From: Palsa-504 sp963739615
GTDB lineage: Bacteria; Actinomycetota; Actinomycetes; Streptosporangiales; Streptosporangiaceae
Reading direction: 5' to 3'
Assembly: GCA_963739615.1 (NCBI GenBank)
Contig: CAVUBD010000017.1
Coordinates: forward strand, 1 to 64,000
DNA: 64,000 nt
Shown: positions 8,124 through 17,157 of the stretch, piece after piece
Numbering within the stretch: position 1 is the first letter of the stretch
How the letters are laid out: every line of letters begins with the position of its first letter
Position numbers and translations under genes: made by a program
Notes under the pieces: model-generated
Databases searched by the model: none
Seen by the model: the letters and a program-made list of their open reading frames with translations, nothing else
What the model was told of the DNA's origin: nothing

Positions 8124-9248
8124 GTGACAAACGCCGGGCGGCCGGTTCGCCAGGAGCGCAGCGCCTCACACCACCAGCCTATGCCCGTCGTGGCCGTGAC
8201 GGGGGCGGCTAGCGGCATCGGGCACGCCCTGACTTCCAGGCTGGCTTCCTCGCGGCACGTCAGGAAGGTGGTCGCGATTGATGCCCAGCGGGGCGATATC
8301 GCGGGCGTGACCTGGCGGGTGGCCGACGTGCGTGACCCGGCGCTTGCGGGCAGGCTGGCCGGCGTCGACATCGTCGTCCACGCCGACTTCGACCTGACGC
8401 CAGGCTCGGACGCCAGGCAGCGCCGGGCCTTTAACGTCAGGGGCGCGCAGACCGTCCTCACCTCTGCTGCCGCGGGCCGGGTGGGACGCGTGGTGCTCGT
8501 GACGAGTGCCATGGTCTACGGCGCCCGCCCGGACAATCAGGTACCGCTGCCCGAGAAGGCTCCGCTCGCCGCCGACGTGGACAGCAGCGTGGCCGGTGAC
8601 CTGCTGGAGGTCGAACAGCTGGCGCGCCGCTCGCCGCGGGCCAACCCGGGCCTGGCGGTGACCGTGGTGCGGCCCGCCGCCCTGGTCGGCCCGGATCCCT
8701 ATGCGGTGGACACGCTGGTGACCAGGCACTTCGAGGCGCCGCGGCTGCTCACGGTGAAGGGGTGCGCGCCGCGCTGGCAGTTCTGCCATCTCGATGACCT
8801 CACCTCGGCGCTCGAACTCGCGGTGGGCGGCGGGATCGACGGCGACTTCGCGGTGGGCTGCGACGGCTGGCTCGAGCAGGACGACGTCGAGCGGATCAGC
8901 GGCCTGAAGAGAGTCGAACTGCCCGCGCGGCTGACGTTCGGGGCCATGCAGCGGCTGCACCAGGTCGGGGTGACCCCGGCTCCGGCGATGGACCTGCGTT
9001 ACGTGGTGTACCCGTGGGTGGTGGACTGCGCCGCGCTGCGCGAGGCCGGCTGGCGCCCCGGGGTCGGCAACGAGGCGGCCCTGCGCGTGCTGCTCGATCA
9101 GCGCAAGGGCAGGCACGCCGTCGCCGGGCGCCGCATCGCCCGCAAGGAGGCCACGATCACCGCGACCGCGGCCGGCGCCACGGTCGCGGTGATCGGCACG
9201 GCCGCCATCGTCCGCCGGGCCCGCCGCCGCCATCACGGTAAACCGTGA
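8124..9248 (+). CDS. NAD-dependent epimerase/dehydratase (extended SDR)
   Basis: The N-terminal Rossmann motif is VAVTGAASGIGHAL (TGxxxGIG-like), and DVRDPAL follows at the adenine-binding position. The catalytic region reads VLVTSAMVYGARPD. It has a Tyr (VYG) but not the usual downstream YxxxK: the equivalent helix is DLLEVEQLARR, so Lys may be replaced and activity is doubtful. The C-terminus has a hydrophobic helix (ATVAVIGTAAIVRRARRR) that suggests membrane anchoring. GTG 8124 is chosen because GGGAGAAG lies 7 bases upstream; ATG 8181 is an alternative that begins at the Rossmann fold. The substrate is unknown. moaE follows after 50 bp on the same strand. Confidence 0.8.
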   Translation: MTNAGRPVRQERSASHHQPMPVVAVTGAASGIGHALTSRLASSRHVRKVVAIDAQRGDIAGVTWRVADVRDPALAGRLAGVDIVVHADFDLTPGSDARQRRAFNVRGAQTVLTSAAAGRVGRVVLVTSAMVYGARPDNQVPLPEKAPLAADVDSSVAGDLLEVEQLARRSPRANPGLAVTVVRPAALVGPDPYAVDTLVTRHFEAPRLLTVKGCAPRWQFCHLDDLTSALELAVGGGIDGDFAVGCDGWLEQDDVERISGLKRVELPARLTFGAMQRLHQVGVTPAPAMDLRYVVYPWVVDCAALREAGWRPGVGNEAALRVLLDQRKGRHAVAGRRIARKEATITATAAGATVAVIGTAAIVRRARRRHHGKP

Positions 9249-9298
9249 CCCGGGCCGGCGAAGTGATCGATCGCGGCGTGACCGGGTAGCCTGACCTG

Positions 9299-9721
9299 GT
9301 GAGCGTGGTACGACTGATCGCCGTGCGCGAGTCCGAGCTGTCGGTGGACGAGGTCCGGGCCGCGGTCGCGGACCCCGGCGCCGGCGGCATTGCCCTGTTC
9401 GCAGGCGCGGTCCGGGACAGCGACCATGACCGGCACGTCAGCGGGCTTTCCTACAGTGCGCACCCGTCGGCGGAGAACGAGCTCAGGCGGGTCGCGGAAG
9501 TCATCGCGGAGAAGTTCAAGGCGATCGGCGTCGCGGCCGTGCATCGCGTCGGCGACCTCGCGGTCGGTGACCTGGCCGTGGTCGCGGCGGTGTCATGCGC
9601 GCACCGGGCGGAGGCCTTCGACGCCTGCCGGGCGCTGATCGACGAGCTCAAGGCCACGGTGCCGATCTGGAAGCACCAGCGGTTCGCCGACGGCGACAGC
9701 GAATGGATCGGCGGTGCCTGA
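9299..9721 (+). CDS. moaE: Molybdopterin synthase catalytic subunit
   Basis: MoaE transfers sulfur from MoaD thiocarboxylate to cyclic pyranopterin monophosphate to make molybdopterin. The 140-residue length is typical. Visible family motifs are GIALFAGAVRD, LSYSAHPSAE (the usual LEYEAY-like strand), AVHRVGDLAVGDLAVV and the active-site segment KATVPIWKHQ with the catalytic Lys. No other moa gene is in the window, so the small subunit is encoded elsewhere. The GTG start lies in a short gap after the SDR gene and the stop is followed by a small tandem repeat. Confidence 0.93.
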   Translation: MSVVRLIAVRESELSVDEVRAAVADPGAGGIALFAGAVRDSDHDRHVSGLSYSAHPSAENELRRVAEVIAEKFKAIGVAAVHRVGDLAVGDLAVVAAVSCAHRAEAFDACRALIDELKATVPIWKHQRFADGDSEWIGGA

Positions 9722-9776
9722 CTTCCCGGGGCCTGACTTCCCGGGGCCTGATTTCCAGGGCCTGATCCTCAGGTTC
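9716..9776. repeat. Short tandem repeat, 15-16-bp unit
   Basis: GCCTGACTTCCCGGGG is present twice and followed by two decayed units between moaE and the protease gene. It resembles the other 3'-end minisatellites in the window. Confidence 0.7.
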
Positions 9777-9795
9777 CGCGCGTAGTCTTCGCACC

Positions 9796-10830
9796 ATGTC
9801 CCGACGCTCCCTGACGCTGCTCATCGCCTCCGTCGGCGCGGCCGCGGCGATCGCCGTCAGCGTGCTCGTGCCGGTGCCCTACGTCATCCTCGGGTCGGGT
9901 CCCACCCTGAACACGCTGGGCAAGGACTCCTCAGGACAGCTCCTGATCACGGTCTCCGGGCACCCGACCTATCCCACCAGCGGGCACCTGAACATGGTGA
10001 CGGTGAGCTACCAGGGCGGCCCGGGCACCAACCTCAACATCTTCTCCGCGCTGGCGGCGTGGCTGAACCCGGACGAGGCGGTGGTGCCAGAATCCGAGCT
10101 GTTCGCTCCCGGCCAGACCCAGCAGCAGAGCCAGCAGCAGGACACCCAGCAGATGACCGGCTCGCAGCAGGTCGCGACCGCCGCGGCCCTGACCGAGCTG
10201 CACATCGCGTACGGCACGCAGGTCGTCGTCGTGCAGGCGGAAGCCGGCTTTCCCGCCCACGGCGTGCTCAAGGCCGGGGACGTGATCACGGCCGTGGACG
10301 GCCAGCCGGTGACCGGGGCCGCCCGGCTGACCGCGCTGATCGCCGCGCACCCGGCCGGCGCCGCGCTGACCGTGACCATCGACCGGAGCGGCCAGACCCA
10401 GCAGGTCCAGGTCGGGACCAGGCTATCCCGGGGTCATCCCGTGATGGGCGTGGAGATCCAGGAGCAGTACAAGTTCCCGTTCGACGTCAAGTTCAGCGTG
10501 GGCGACATCGGCGGCCCGAGCGCGGGCATGATGTTCGCCCTCGGCATCATCGACAAGCTGACGCCGCTGAACCTGACCGGCGGCAGGTTCATCGCCGGGA
10601 CCGGGGAGATCGAGGCCAGCGGGAAGGTGGATGCCATCGGCGGCATCCAGCAGAAGATGGTGGGCGCGCGCAACGCGGGCGCGACCATCTTCCTGACCCC
10701 GGCGGCGAACTGCTCCGACACCAAGGGCGCGGTGCCCGCGGGCCTGCGCCTGGTCAAGGTGAGCACGCTGGCCCAGGCCGTCAGCTACCTGGAAGCCATC
10801 AAGTCCGGTCAGGCCGTTCCGTCATGCTGA
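9796..10830 (+). CDS. YlbL-type membrane-anchored PDZ/Lon-like protease
   Basis: A 344-residue protein with one N-terminal membrane helix (residues 5-28), an extracytoplasmic region including a Gln-rich stretch (QTQQQSQQQDTQQ, about residues 112-124), a PDZ domain (about 130-215, GVLKAGDVITAVDGQPV) and an S16 Lon-type protease domain. The catalytic Ser-Lys dyad is visible as GGPSAGMM (Ser242) and IQQKMVGA (Lys287); the 45-residue spacing fits Lon proteases. The ATG follows an RBS-poor stretch. The family cleaves membrane or secreted substrates; B. subtilis YlbL is linked to DNA-damage recovery, and the substrate here is unknown. Confidence 0.92.
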   Translation: MSRRSLTLLIASVGAAAAIAVSVLVPVPYVILGSGPTLNTLGKDSSGQLLITVSGHPTYPTSGHLNMVTVSYQGGPGTNLNIFSALAAWLNPDEAVVPESELFAPGQTQQQSQQQDTQQMTGSQQVATAAALTELHIAYGTQVVVVQAEAGFPAHGVLKAGDVITAVDGQPVTGAARLTALIAAHPAGAALTVTIDRSGQTQQVQVGTRLSRGHPVMGVEIQEQYKFPFDVKFSVGDIGGPSAGMMFALGIIDKLTPLNLTGGRFIAGTGEIEASGKVDAIGGIQQKMVGARNAGATIFLTPAANCSDTKGAVPAGLRLVKVSTLAQAVSYLEAIKSGQAVPSC

Positions 10831-10843
10831 CTCCCACCGCCCG

Positions 10844-10918
10844 GGCCCCCAGCGCTCAGGCCCCCAGCGCTCAGGCCTCCAGCGCTCAGGCCTCCAGCGC
10901 TCAGGCCTCCAGCGCCGG
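10844..10918. repeat. 15-bp tandem repeat, five copies
   Basis: Five units of GGCCCCCAGCGCTCA/GGCCTCCAGCGCTCA follow the protease stop. The unit length is a multiple of three but no gene uses it. Confidence 0.85.
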
Positions 10919-11180
10919 CCACGGCCGGCGCGCCGGGGCGCCAGGAACGCGCACCGAGGACCGTTCGGCCCATAGATTTTCTGTCGGGAACGGTACTGAC
11001 GCGGGCCGCGCCGGAGCGCCCGCGGCCGGGCCCGGGGGAAGTGCTCGTCGGTGACTCGGCACAGGGCGTAGGCTTCATCATTGACGGGACATCCACGCAG
11101 GCGTGCCGGGGCCGTGCGGTTGACGCGAGCTCTGCGTTGCCAGCCTGCCCGGGTGGCCCAGGAGAGGAGCAAGTGCGGTC
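10919..11180. other. Leader of the glycosyltransferase operon
   Basis: Together with the tandem repeat this is a 350-bp gap without a gene. It must hold the promoter of the GT4-manC-glycosylase run; TTGACG near 11120 could be a -35 box, but no convincing -10 partner is seen. GGAGAGGAGC before 11181 is the ribosome site. Confidence 0.4.
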
Positions 11181-12332
11181 GTGGCACCTCGCGTACTAGT
11201 TGATGCGACCGACGTGCCAGCCGACCGGGGAGCGCTCGGCCGGTACGTTGACGGTCTGATCGGCGCGCTCGACGCCGCGGGCGCGGACTTGGCCGTGGTC
11301 TGCCAGCGTGCCGATGACGAACGCTACGGCCGGCTCGCCCCGAGCGCGCGCGTGGTCGCAGGCCCGACGGCGCTCGCGCACCGGTCCGCCCGGCTGGCCT
11401 GGGAGCAGAGCGGGCTGCCAGTCGTGGCTCAGCAGGTGAACGCCGACGTCATCCACGTGCCGTATTACTCCATGCCGCTGCGGCCGGGCAAGCCCACCGT
11501 GGTGACCGTGCACGACGTCACCTTCTTCACCGAGCCCGAGATGTACAGCCAGGTCGGCGCGATGTTCTTCAAGTCGGCGATCAGGACGGCCGCCCGCCGC
11601 GCGGCCCGCCTCATCGTGCCGTCCAAGGCGACCAGGGACGAGCTCGTGCGCGTCCTGGACGCCGACCCGACCAAGATCGACGTGGCCTACCACGGCGTGG
11701 ACCACCGCCTGTTCCACCGGCCCGACCCGCAGCAGGTCACGCAGGTGTCGAACCGGCTGGGCCTGCACGGCAAGCAGTACGTGGCGTTCCTCGGCATGCT
11801 CGAGCCGCGCAAGAACGTCGCCTCGCTGATCACCGGCTGGGCGGCGGCCGTGGCCGACATCGACGACCCGCCCGCGCTCGTGCTGGGCGGCGGCGGCGGC
11901 TGGAGCGACGAAGTGGACGCCGCGGTCGCGATGGTGCCGCCGCACCTGCGCCTGATCCGCCCTGGTTACCTGCGCTTTTCTGACCTGCCCGGCTTCCTGG
12001 GCGGGGCCACGGTGGTGGCGTTCCCGAGCCGCGGCGAAGGGTTCGGGCTGCCGGTGCTCGAGGCCATGGCGTGCGGGGCCCCGGTGCTGACGACCCACTG
12101 CACCTCGCTGCCTGAGGTCGGCGGTGAGGCGGTCGCGTACACCGAACCCGACGCCGAGGCCATCCGCGACGCGCTGCGCGCGCTGCTCGATGACGCCGCC
12201 CGCCGGGAGGCGCTCGGCGCGGCCGGCTACGCCCGGTCGCAGGAGTTCTCCTGGGCCGCGTCGGCAGAAGCCCACCTGGCGTCCTACCGGCGCGCCGCCG
12301 AACAGAACGCCGCGGATGTCAGCGCCGTGTAG
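11181..12332 (+). CDS. GT4-family glycosyltransferase
   Basis: A 383-residue GT-B fold enzyme. The N-terminal acceptor domain includes DVIHVPYYSMPL and VVTVHDVTFF. The C-terminal GT4 domain has LGMLEPRKN (donor-binding region), RLIRPGYLRFSDLPGFLGGATVVAFPSRGEGFGLPVLEAMACG with the conserved E-x7-E motif (EGFGLPVLE), and SLPEVGGEAV. It transfers sugar from a nucleotide donor; next to manC the donor could be GDP-mannose, an inference from context. Start GTG 11181. manC follows after 11 bp. Confidence 0.88.
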   Translation: MAPRVLVDATDVPADRGALGRYVDGLIGALDAAGADLAVVCQRADDERYGRLAPSARVVAGPTALAHRSARLAWEQSGLPVVAQQVNADVIHVPYYSMPLRPGKPTVVTVHDVTFFTEPEMYSQVGAMFFKSAIRTAARRAARLIVPSKATRDELVRVLDADPTKIDVAYHGVDHRLFHRPDPQQVTQVSNRLGLHGKQYVAFLGMLEPRKNVASLITGWAAAVADIDDPPALVLGGGGGWSDEVDAAVAMVPPHLRLIRPGYLRFSDLPGFLGGATVVAFPSRGEGFGLPVLEAMACGAPVLTTHCTSLPEVGGEAVAYTEPDAEAIRDALRALLDDAARREALGAAGYARSQEFSWAASAEAHLASYRRAAEQNAADVSAV

Positions 12333-12343
12333 CCTCATCTCTC

Positions 12344-13431
12344 ATGCCGCGCGAACCACTTGAGGCGATCGTCCTGGTCGGCGGGCAGGGGACCCGGCTG
12401 CGGCCGCTGACCCTGTCCGCGCCCAAACCCCTGCTGCCCACGGCGGGCGTCCCGTTCCTGGCCCACCTGCTGGCCCGGGCGGCCGCGGGCGGCGTCACCC
12501 ACGTGGTGCTCGCCACCTGCTATAAGGCCGAGATGTTCGCCTCGAGCCTGGGCGACGGCGGGGCGTTCGGGCTGTCCATCGACTACGTCACCGAGGACGT
12601 GCCGCTTGATACCGCCGGCGGGATCCGCAACGCCGCTGGTTCGCTGCGGGGCAGCGGGCCGTCCGATCCGGTCGTGGTGCTCAACTCCGACATCTTGTCC
12701 GGCCACGACCTGGAGGCGCAGGTCGGCCTGCACGTCAAGACCGACGCCGCGGCGACCCTGCACCTGGTCGAGGTGGCGGACCCGTCCCGGTTCGGCGTCG
12801 TGCCGACCGATGCTTCCGGGCGGGTGACGGCGTTCCTGGAAAAGACGCCGGACCCGGTGACCAACCGGATCAACGCCGGCTGCTACGTGTTCAGGCGCGA
12901 GGTCATCGACCAGATCCCGGCCGGGCGCCGGGTCTCGGTGGAACGGGAGACGTTCCCGGCCCTGATCGAGGCCGGCGAGCTCGTCATGGGCTATCACGAG
13001 CCGGCCTACTGGCTGGACGTCGGGACGCCCCAGACGTTCGTGCGCGGCTCGTGCGACCTGGTGCTCGGGCGGCTGCCCGCCCCGGCCGTGCCCGGCCCGC
13101 CCGGCCCCTCGCTGCTGCTCGCGGACGCGTCGGTGGCCGCGGACGCGTCGGTAGCCGGCGGGACCGTCGTCGGCGCGGGCGCCTCGATCGGCGCGGGCGC
13201 GACCGTCTTCGGCAGCGTGCTTTTCGACGCCGCGCGGGTGGGCGAGGGCGCGGTGGTGCGTGATTCGATCCTCGGCCGCGGCGCCACGGTCGCCCCCGGC
13301 GCGGTGATCGACGAGGCCGTGATCGGGGACGGCGCGTTCATCGGGCCGGCAACGAACTGGCCCGCGGTATCCGGGTGTGGCCCGGCGTCCGGCTCGAGCC
13401 GACCTCGGTCCGCTTCTCCTCCGACGTGTGA
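12344..13431 (+). CDS. manC: Mannose-1-phosphate guanylyltransferase / sugar nucleotidyltransferase, C-terminal frameshift
   Basis: Nucleotidyltransferase making a nucleotide sugar, probably GDP-mannose. Signature GGQGTRLRPLTLSAPKPLLP (residues about 13-32) binds the nucleotide; VVLNSDIL holds the metal-binding Asp; FLEKTPD and YWLDVGTP are family motifs. A left-handed beta-helix of hexapeptide repeats follows (VAGGTVVGAGASIGAGATVF). The open frame would run to 13444 with a garbled tail, but adding one G near 13343 restores AGNELARGIRVWPGVRLEPT and a stop at 13429-13431 that overlaps the GTG of the next gene. It works with manB and the SIS protein downstream. Confidence 0.85.
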
Positions 13432-14431
13432 CGGCCCGCCTTGACGGCGAGCCCGGCCCCGGCCCCGGCAGCCGGAGCCGGAGCCGGGCGTAGGCCTTGC
13501 GCGGGACCGGGGCCTGAGCCGTGAGTGGCTGGCGCCGTTCCCCGTCAATGCCCGCCTCACCCTGTCGGTGCACCGCCGCGGCGGCGGTGATCCCGCCTAC
13601 CGGGTGGACTCGGCCGGCGCCGTCTGGCGCACCTCGCTGACCCCGGACGGCCCGGCCACGCTGCGCGTCGTCTCGCGCCAGGCGAGCGCTTCGCCCGGCT
13701 CGCTGGTGACCGGGCAGGCCTGGGGGCCGGGCGCGGGATGGCTGCTCGCGCGGCTGCCCGCCCAGCTCGGCGCCGACGACGACAGAGCCGGGTTCGCCGC
13801 CCAGGACCCGGTGGTCCGCGAGCTAGCCCGCCGTCACGACGACCTGCGGGTGGGGCGCAGCGGGCGGCTGTTCGAGGCGCTCGTGCCCGCGGTGCTCGAG
13901 CAGAAGGTGGTCGGCCGCGAAGCCCATCGCGCCTGGCGGTACCTGCTGGGTAAGTTCGGCGAGCCAGCGCCCGGACCCGCCCCGGACTTCATGCGGGTGT
14001 GTCCCCCGCCCCGGGTGTGGGCGCGCGTTCCCTCCTGGGACTGGCACCGCGCCGGCGTCGAGGGCGTCCGGGCCCGGACGATCATCACCGCCGCCGAAGT
14101 GGCCGGCCGGCTCGAGCAGACCCTGGAACTGGGCACGGCCGAGGCCGACCGCCGCCTGCGGTCGCTGCCCGGCATCGGGATGTGGACGTCCGCCGAGATC
14201 AGGCAGCGGGCCTCGGGTGACCCGGACGCGGTCTCCGTGGGCGACTACAACCTCCCCAGGGCGGTCGGCTGGACGCTGGCGGGCCGGATTACCGATGACG
14301 CCGGCATGCTCGAACTGCTCGCCCCCTACGCCGGGCACCGCTACCGGGTGACCCGCCTCATCGAGCTCGGCGGCAGCCACCCGCCACGCCGCGGCCCGCG
14401 CATGTCCGTCCGCGACTACCGCGCCTTCTAG
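13428..14431 (+). CDS. DNA-3-methyladenine glycosylase (HhH family), probable N-terminal frameshift
   Basis: A base-excision repair enzyme of the AlkA-like helix-hairpin-helix superfamily. The HhH and catalytic region reads LRSLPGIGMWTSAEIRQRASGDPDAVSVGDYNLPRA, with a GIG hairpin, Trp and the catalytic Asp in VGDYN. The clean frame starts at GTG 13568, but it is open upstream without a start, while GTG 13428 (overlapping the manC stop) opens another frame that stops soon. A one-base slip in the GGCCCC repeats near 13455-13475 would join them into a normal N-terminus. Certain part: 13568-14431. Confidence 0.8.
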
Positions 14432-14523
14432 CCCCGCCCGCGCCTGCCTCCCTTCTCCGCTGAGCGCACGCCCAGGCCAGCCGCTGCGCGAGGCGGAGAA
14501 GTCCGCCGCGTAAGGTTTCGAGC

Positions 14524-17157
14524 ATGAGTGTTTTCGGCGGCGACTCTGATACTGGTGAAGTCACAGGCACTGAGGAGACCAGGAAAACCAGCGCGCCCGC
14601 GATGCGCCGGGCGCTGGCGCGGGCCAGGGACGGTAAGGCGCTGGACCGGGACGAGGCCACGATCTTGCTGCAGGCCCGCGGCGAGGACCTGCAGACGCTC
14701 CTGAGCTACGCGAGCCGCACCCGTGACGCCGGCCTGACCGCCGCCGGCAGGCCGGACGTCATCACCTACTCGCGCAAGGTTTTCATCCCGCTGACGAGGC
14801 TGTGCCGGGACCGCTGCGGCTACTGCACGTTCGCCACCGTCCCGCACCGCCTGCACAGCCTGTACCTGGAGCCGGACGAGGTGCTCGCCATCGCCCGCGG
14901 CGGCGCCGCCCTGGGCTGCAAGGAGGCCCTGTTCACGCTGGGCGACAAGCCCGAGGACCGGTGGCACCAGGCGAAAGAGTGGCTGGATGCCCACGGCTAC
15001 GACGACACGCTGTCCTACCTCCGGGCCATGGCCATCCGCGTCCTGGAGGAGACCGGCCTGCTGCCGCACCTAAATCCCGGACAGCTCAGCTGGCAGGACT
15101 TCCAGCGCCTCAAGCCGGTGGCCCCGTCCATGGGCATGATGCTGGAGACCACCGCGACCAGGCTGTTCACCGAAAAAGGCGGCCCGCACTTCGGCAGCCC
15201 GGACAAAGATCCCGCCACAAGACTGCGCGTCCTTGAGGACGCCGGCCGCAGCAACGTCCCGTTCACCACCGGCATCCTCATCGGCATCGGCGAGACGCTG
15301 GCCGAACGGGCCGACTCGATCTTCGCGATCAGGAAGGTCGCCCGCGAGTACGGCGGCATCCAGGAAGTCATCGTGCAGAACTTCCGGGCCAAGCCGGACA
15401 CCAAGATGCGCGACGTGCCCGACGCCGAGCTCGATGACCTGGCCGCGACGATCGCCGTGACCAGGCTCGTCCTCGGCGCCAAGGCCCGGATCCAGGCGCC
15501 GCCGAACCTGGTCGGCGCCCAGTACGCCCTCATCCTGCGGGCCGGGATCGACGACTGGGGCGGCGTCTCCCCGCTCACCCCCGATCACGTCAACCCCGAG
15601 CGGCCCTGGCCGGACATCGACGAACTCGCCGCCCGCACCGCGGCCGCGGGTTTCACCCTGCGCGAGCGCCTCACCATCTACCCTCCTTACCTGCGCGAGC
15701 CCTGGCTAGACCCGCGGCTCGCGGGTCACGTGCGGGCCCTGGCCGACCCGGACACCGGCCTGGCCGCCGACGGCGCCATGCCGCGCGGCCTGCCCTGGCA
15801 GGAACCAGACGGCGGCCTGGGCCAGTGGGCGCAGGCCGGCCGCACCGACCTGCACGTGACCATCGATACCACCGGCCGTACCCATGACCGGCGCGATGAC
15901 TTCGCTGAGGTCTACGGCGACTGGGATGAAATTGCCGAACGGACCGGCCTGCGTGCCCCCGCCCTCACTACCCCTTCCGTGCTGGCCGCGGGGGAGGTAG
16001 CCGCCGCCCTGCGCCAGGCCGAGCGGGACCCGGCCGCCCTGACCGACGCCCAGGCCATCGCCCTGCTGTCCGCGGACGGGCCCGACCTCGAAGCGCTGGC
16101 CGCCCTGGCCGACGGACTGCGCCGCGAGGTCGTCGGCGACGACGTCACCTACGTCGTCACCCGCAACATCAACTTCACCAACGTCTGCTACACCGGCTGC
16201 CGGTTCTGCGCGTTCGCGCAGCGCCGGACCGACGCCGACGCGTACACCCTGTCGCTGCAGCAGATCGGTGACCGCGCCGCCGAGGCCTGGGATGCGGGCG
16301 CCACCGAGGTGTGCATGCAGGGAGGCATTCATCCCGACCTGCCAGGAACAGCATATTTCGAAATCGCATCCGAAGTCAAGCGGAAATGCCAGGATATTCA
16401 CGTACACGCGTTCTCGCCCATGGAGGTAGTGAACGGGGCCTCGCGCACCGGCCTGCCGATTAAGGAGTGGCTGGTCCGGGCCAAGGAGGCGGGCGTCGGC
16501 TCGCTGCCAGGGACGGCGGCGGAGATCCTGGACGACGACGTGCGCTGGGTGCTGACCAAGGGCAAGCTGCCGGCCTCGGTGTGGATCGAGGTAATCACCA
16601 CCGCACACGAACTCGGCCTGCGGACGTCCTCGACGATGATGTACGGGCACGTCGACACCCCGGCGCACTGGGTCGGCCACCTGCGGGTGATCCGGTCGAT
16701 CCAGGAGCGGACCGGCGGGTTCACCGAGTTCGTGCTGCTGCCGTTCATCCACTCCAACGCCCCCATTTACCTGGCCGGCCTGGCCCGGCCGGGGCCGACC
16801 CGGCGGGAGAACCGGGCGGTGCACGCGGTGGCCAGGCTGATGCTGCACGGGGCCATCGACTCGATCCAGTGCTCCTGGGTCAAGCTCGGTGACGACCTGT
16901 GCCGCGACGTGCTCCAGGGCGGGGTCAACGACCTCGGCGGCACGCTCATGGAGGAGACCATCAGCCGGATGGCCGGCGCGGACCATGGCTCCTACAAGAC
17001 GATCAGCCAGCTGCGCGCGATCGCCGAACCCCTCGGCCGTCCGATGCGCCAGCGCACCACCACTTACGGCGAGGTCAGCGAGGAACGGCGCGCCGCCGCC
17101 GCCGCCAGCGACGGCGTCTGCGCGTCGGTCCGGTCCGGCCTGCCGCTGCTGGCTTAG
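14524..17157 (+). CDS. fbiC: FO synthase, fused CofG/CofH radical SAM enzyme
   Basis: Makes FO (7,8-didemethyl-8-hydroxy-5-deazariboflavin), the F420 chromophore, from tyrosine and the flavin precursor 5-amino-6-ribitylaminouracil. The 877 residues carry two radical SAM domains: CofG-type with CRDRCGYC (about residues 94-101) and CofH-type with CYTGCRFC (about 555-562). Both are the expected CxxxCxxC clusters for 4Fe-4S. This fused form is the actinobacterial one. It converges end to end with fbiB. An AT-richer patch of about 90 bp lies within the CofH half near 16330-16420 without disturbing the protein. Confidence 0.97.
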   Translation: MSVFGGDSDTGEVTGTEETRKTSAPAMRRALARARDGKALDRDEATILLQARGEDLQTLLSYASRTRDAGLTAAGRPDVITYSRKVFIPLTRLCRDRCGYCTFATVPHRLHSLYLEPDEVLAIARGGAALGCKEALFTLGDKPEDRWHQAKEWLDAHGYDDTLSYLRAMAIRVLEETGLLPHLNPGQLSWQDFQRLKPVAPSMGMMLETTATRLFTEKGGPHFGSPDKDPATRLRVLEDAGRSNVPFTTGILIGIGETLAERADSIFAIRKVAREYGGIQEVIVQNFRAKPDTKMRDVPDAELDDLAATIAVTRLVLGAKARIQAPPNLVGAQYALILRAGIDDWGGVSPLTPDHVNPERPWPDIDELAARTAAAGFTLRERLTIYPPYLREPWLDPRLAGHVRALADPDTGLAADGAMPRGLPWQEPDGGLGQWAQAGRTDLHVTIDTTGRTHDRRDDFAEVYGDWDEIAERTGLRAPALTTPSVLAAGEVAAALRQAERDPAALTDAQAIALLSADGPDLEALAALADGLRREVVGDDVTYVVTRNINFTNVCYTGCRFCAFAQRRTDADAYTLSLQQIGDRAAEAWDAGATEVCMQGGIHPDLPGTAYFEIASEVKRKCQDIHVHAFSPMEVVNGASRTGLPIKEWLVRAKEAGVGSLPGTAAEILDDDVRWVLTKGKLPASVWIEVITTAHELGLRTSSTMMYGHVDTPAHWVGHLRVIRSIQERTGGFTEFVLLPFIHSNAPIYLAGLARPGPTRRENRAVHAVARLMLHGAIDSIQCSWVKLGDDLCRDVLQGGVNDLGGTLMEETISRMAGADHGSYKTISQLRAIAEPLGRPMRQRTTTYGEVSEERRAAAAASDGVCASVRSGLPLLA

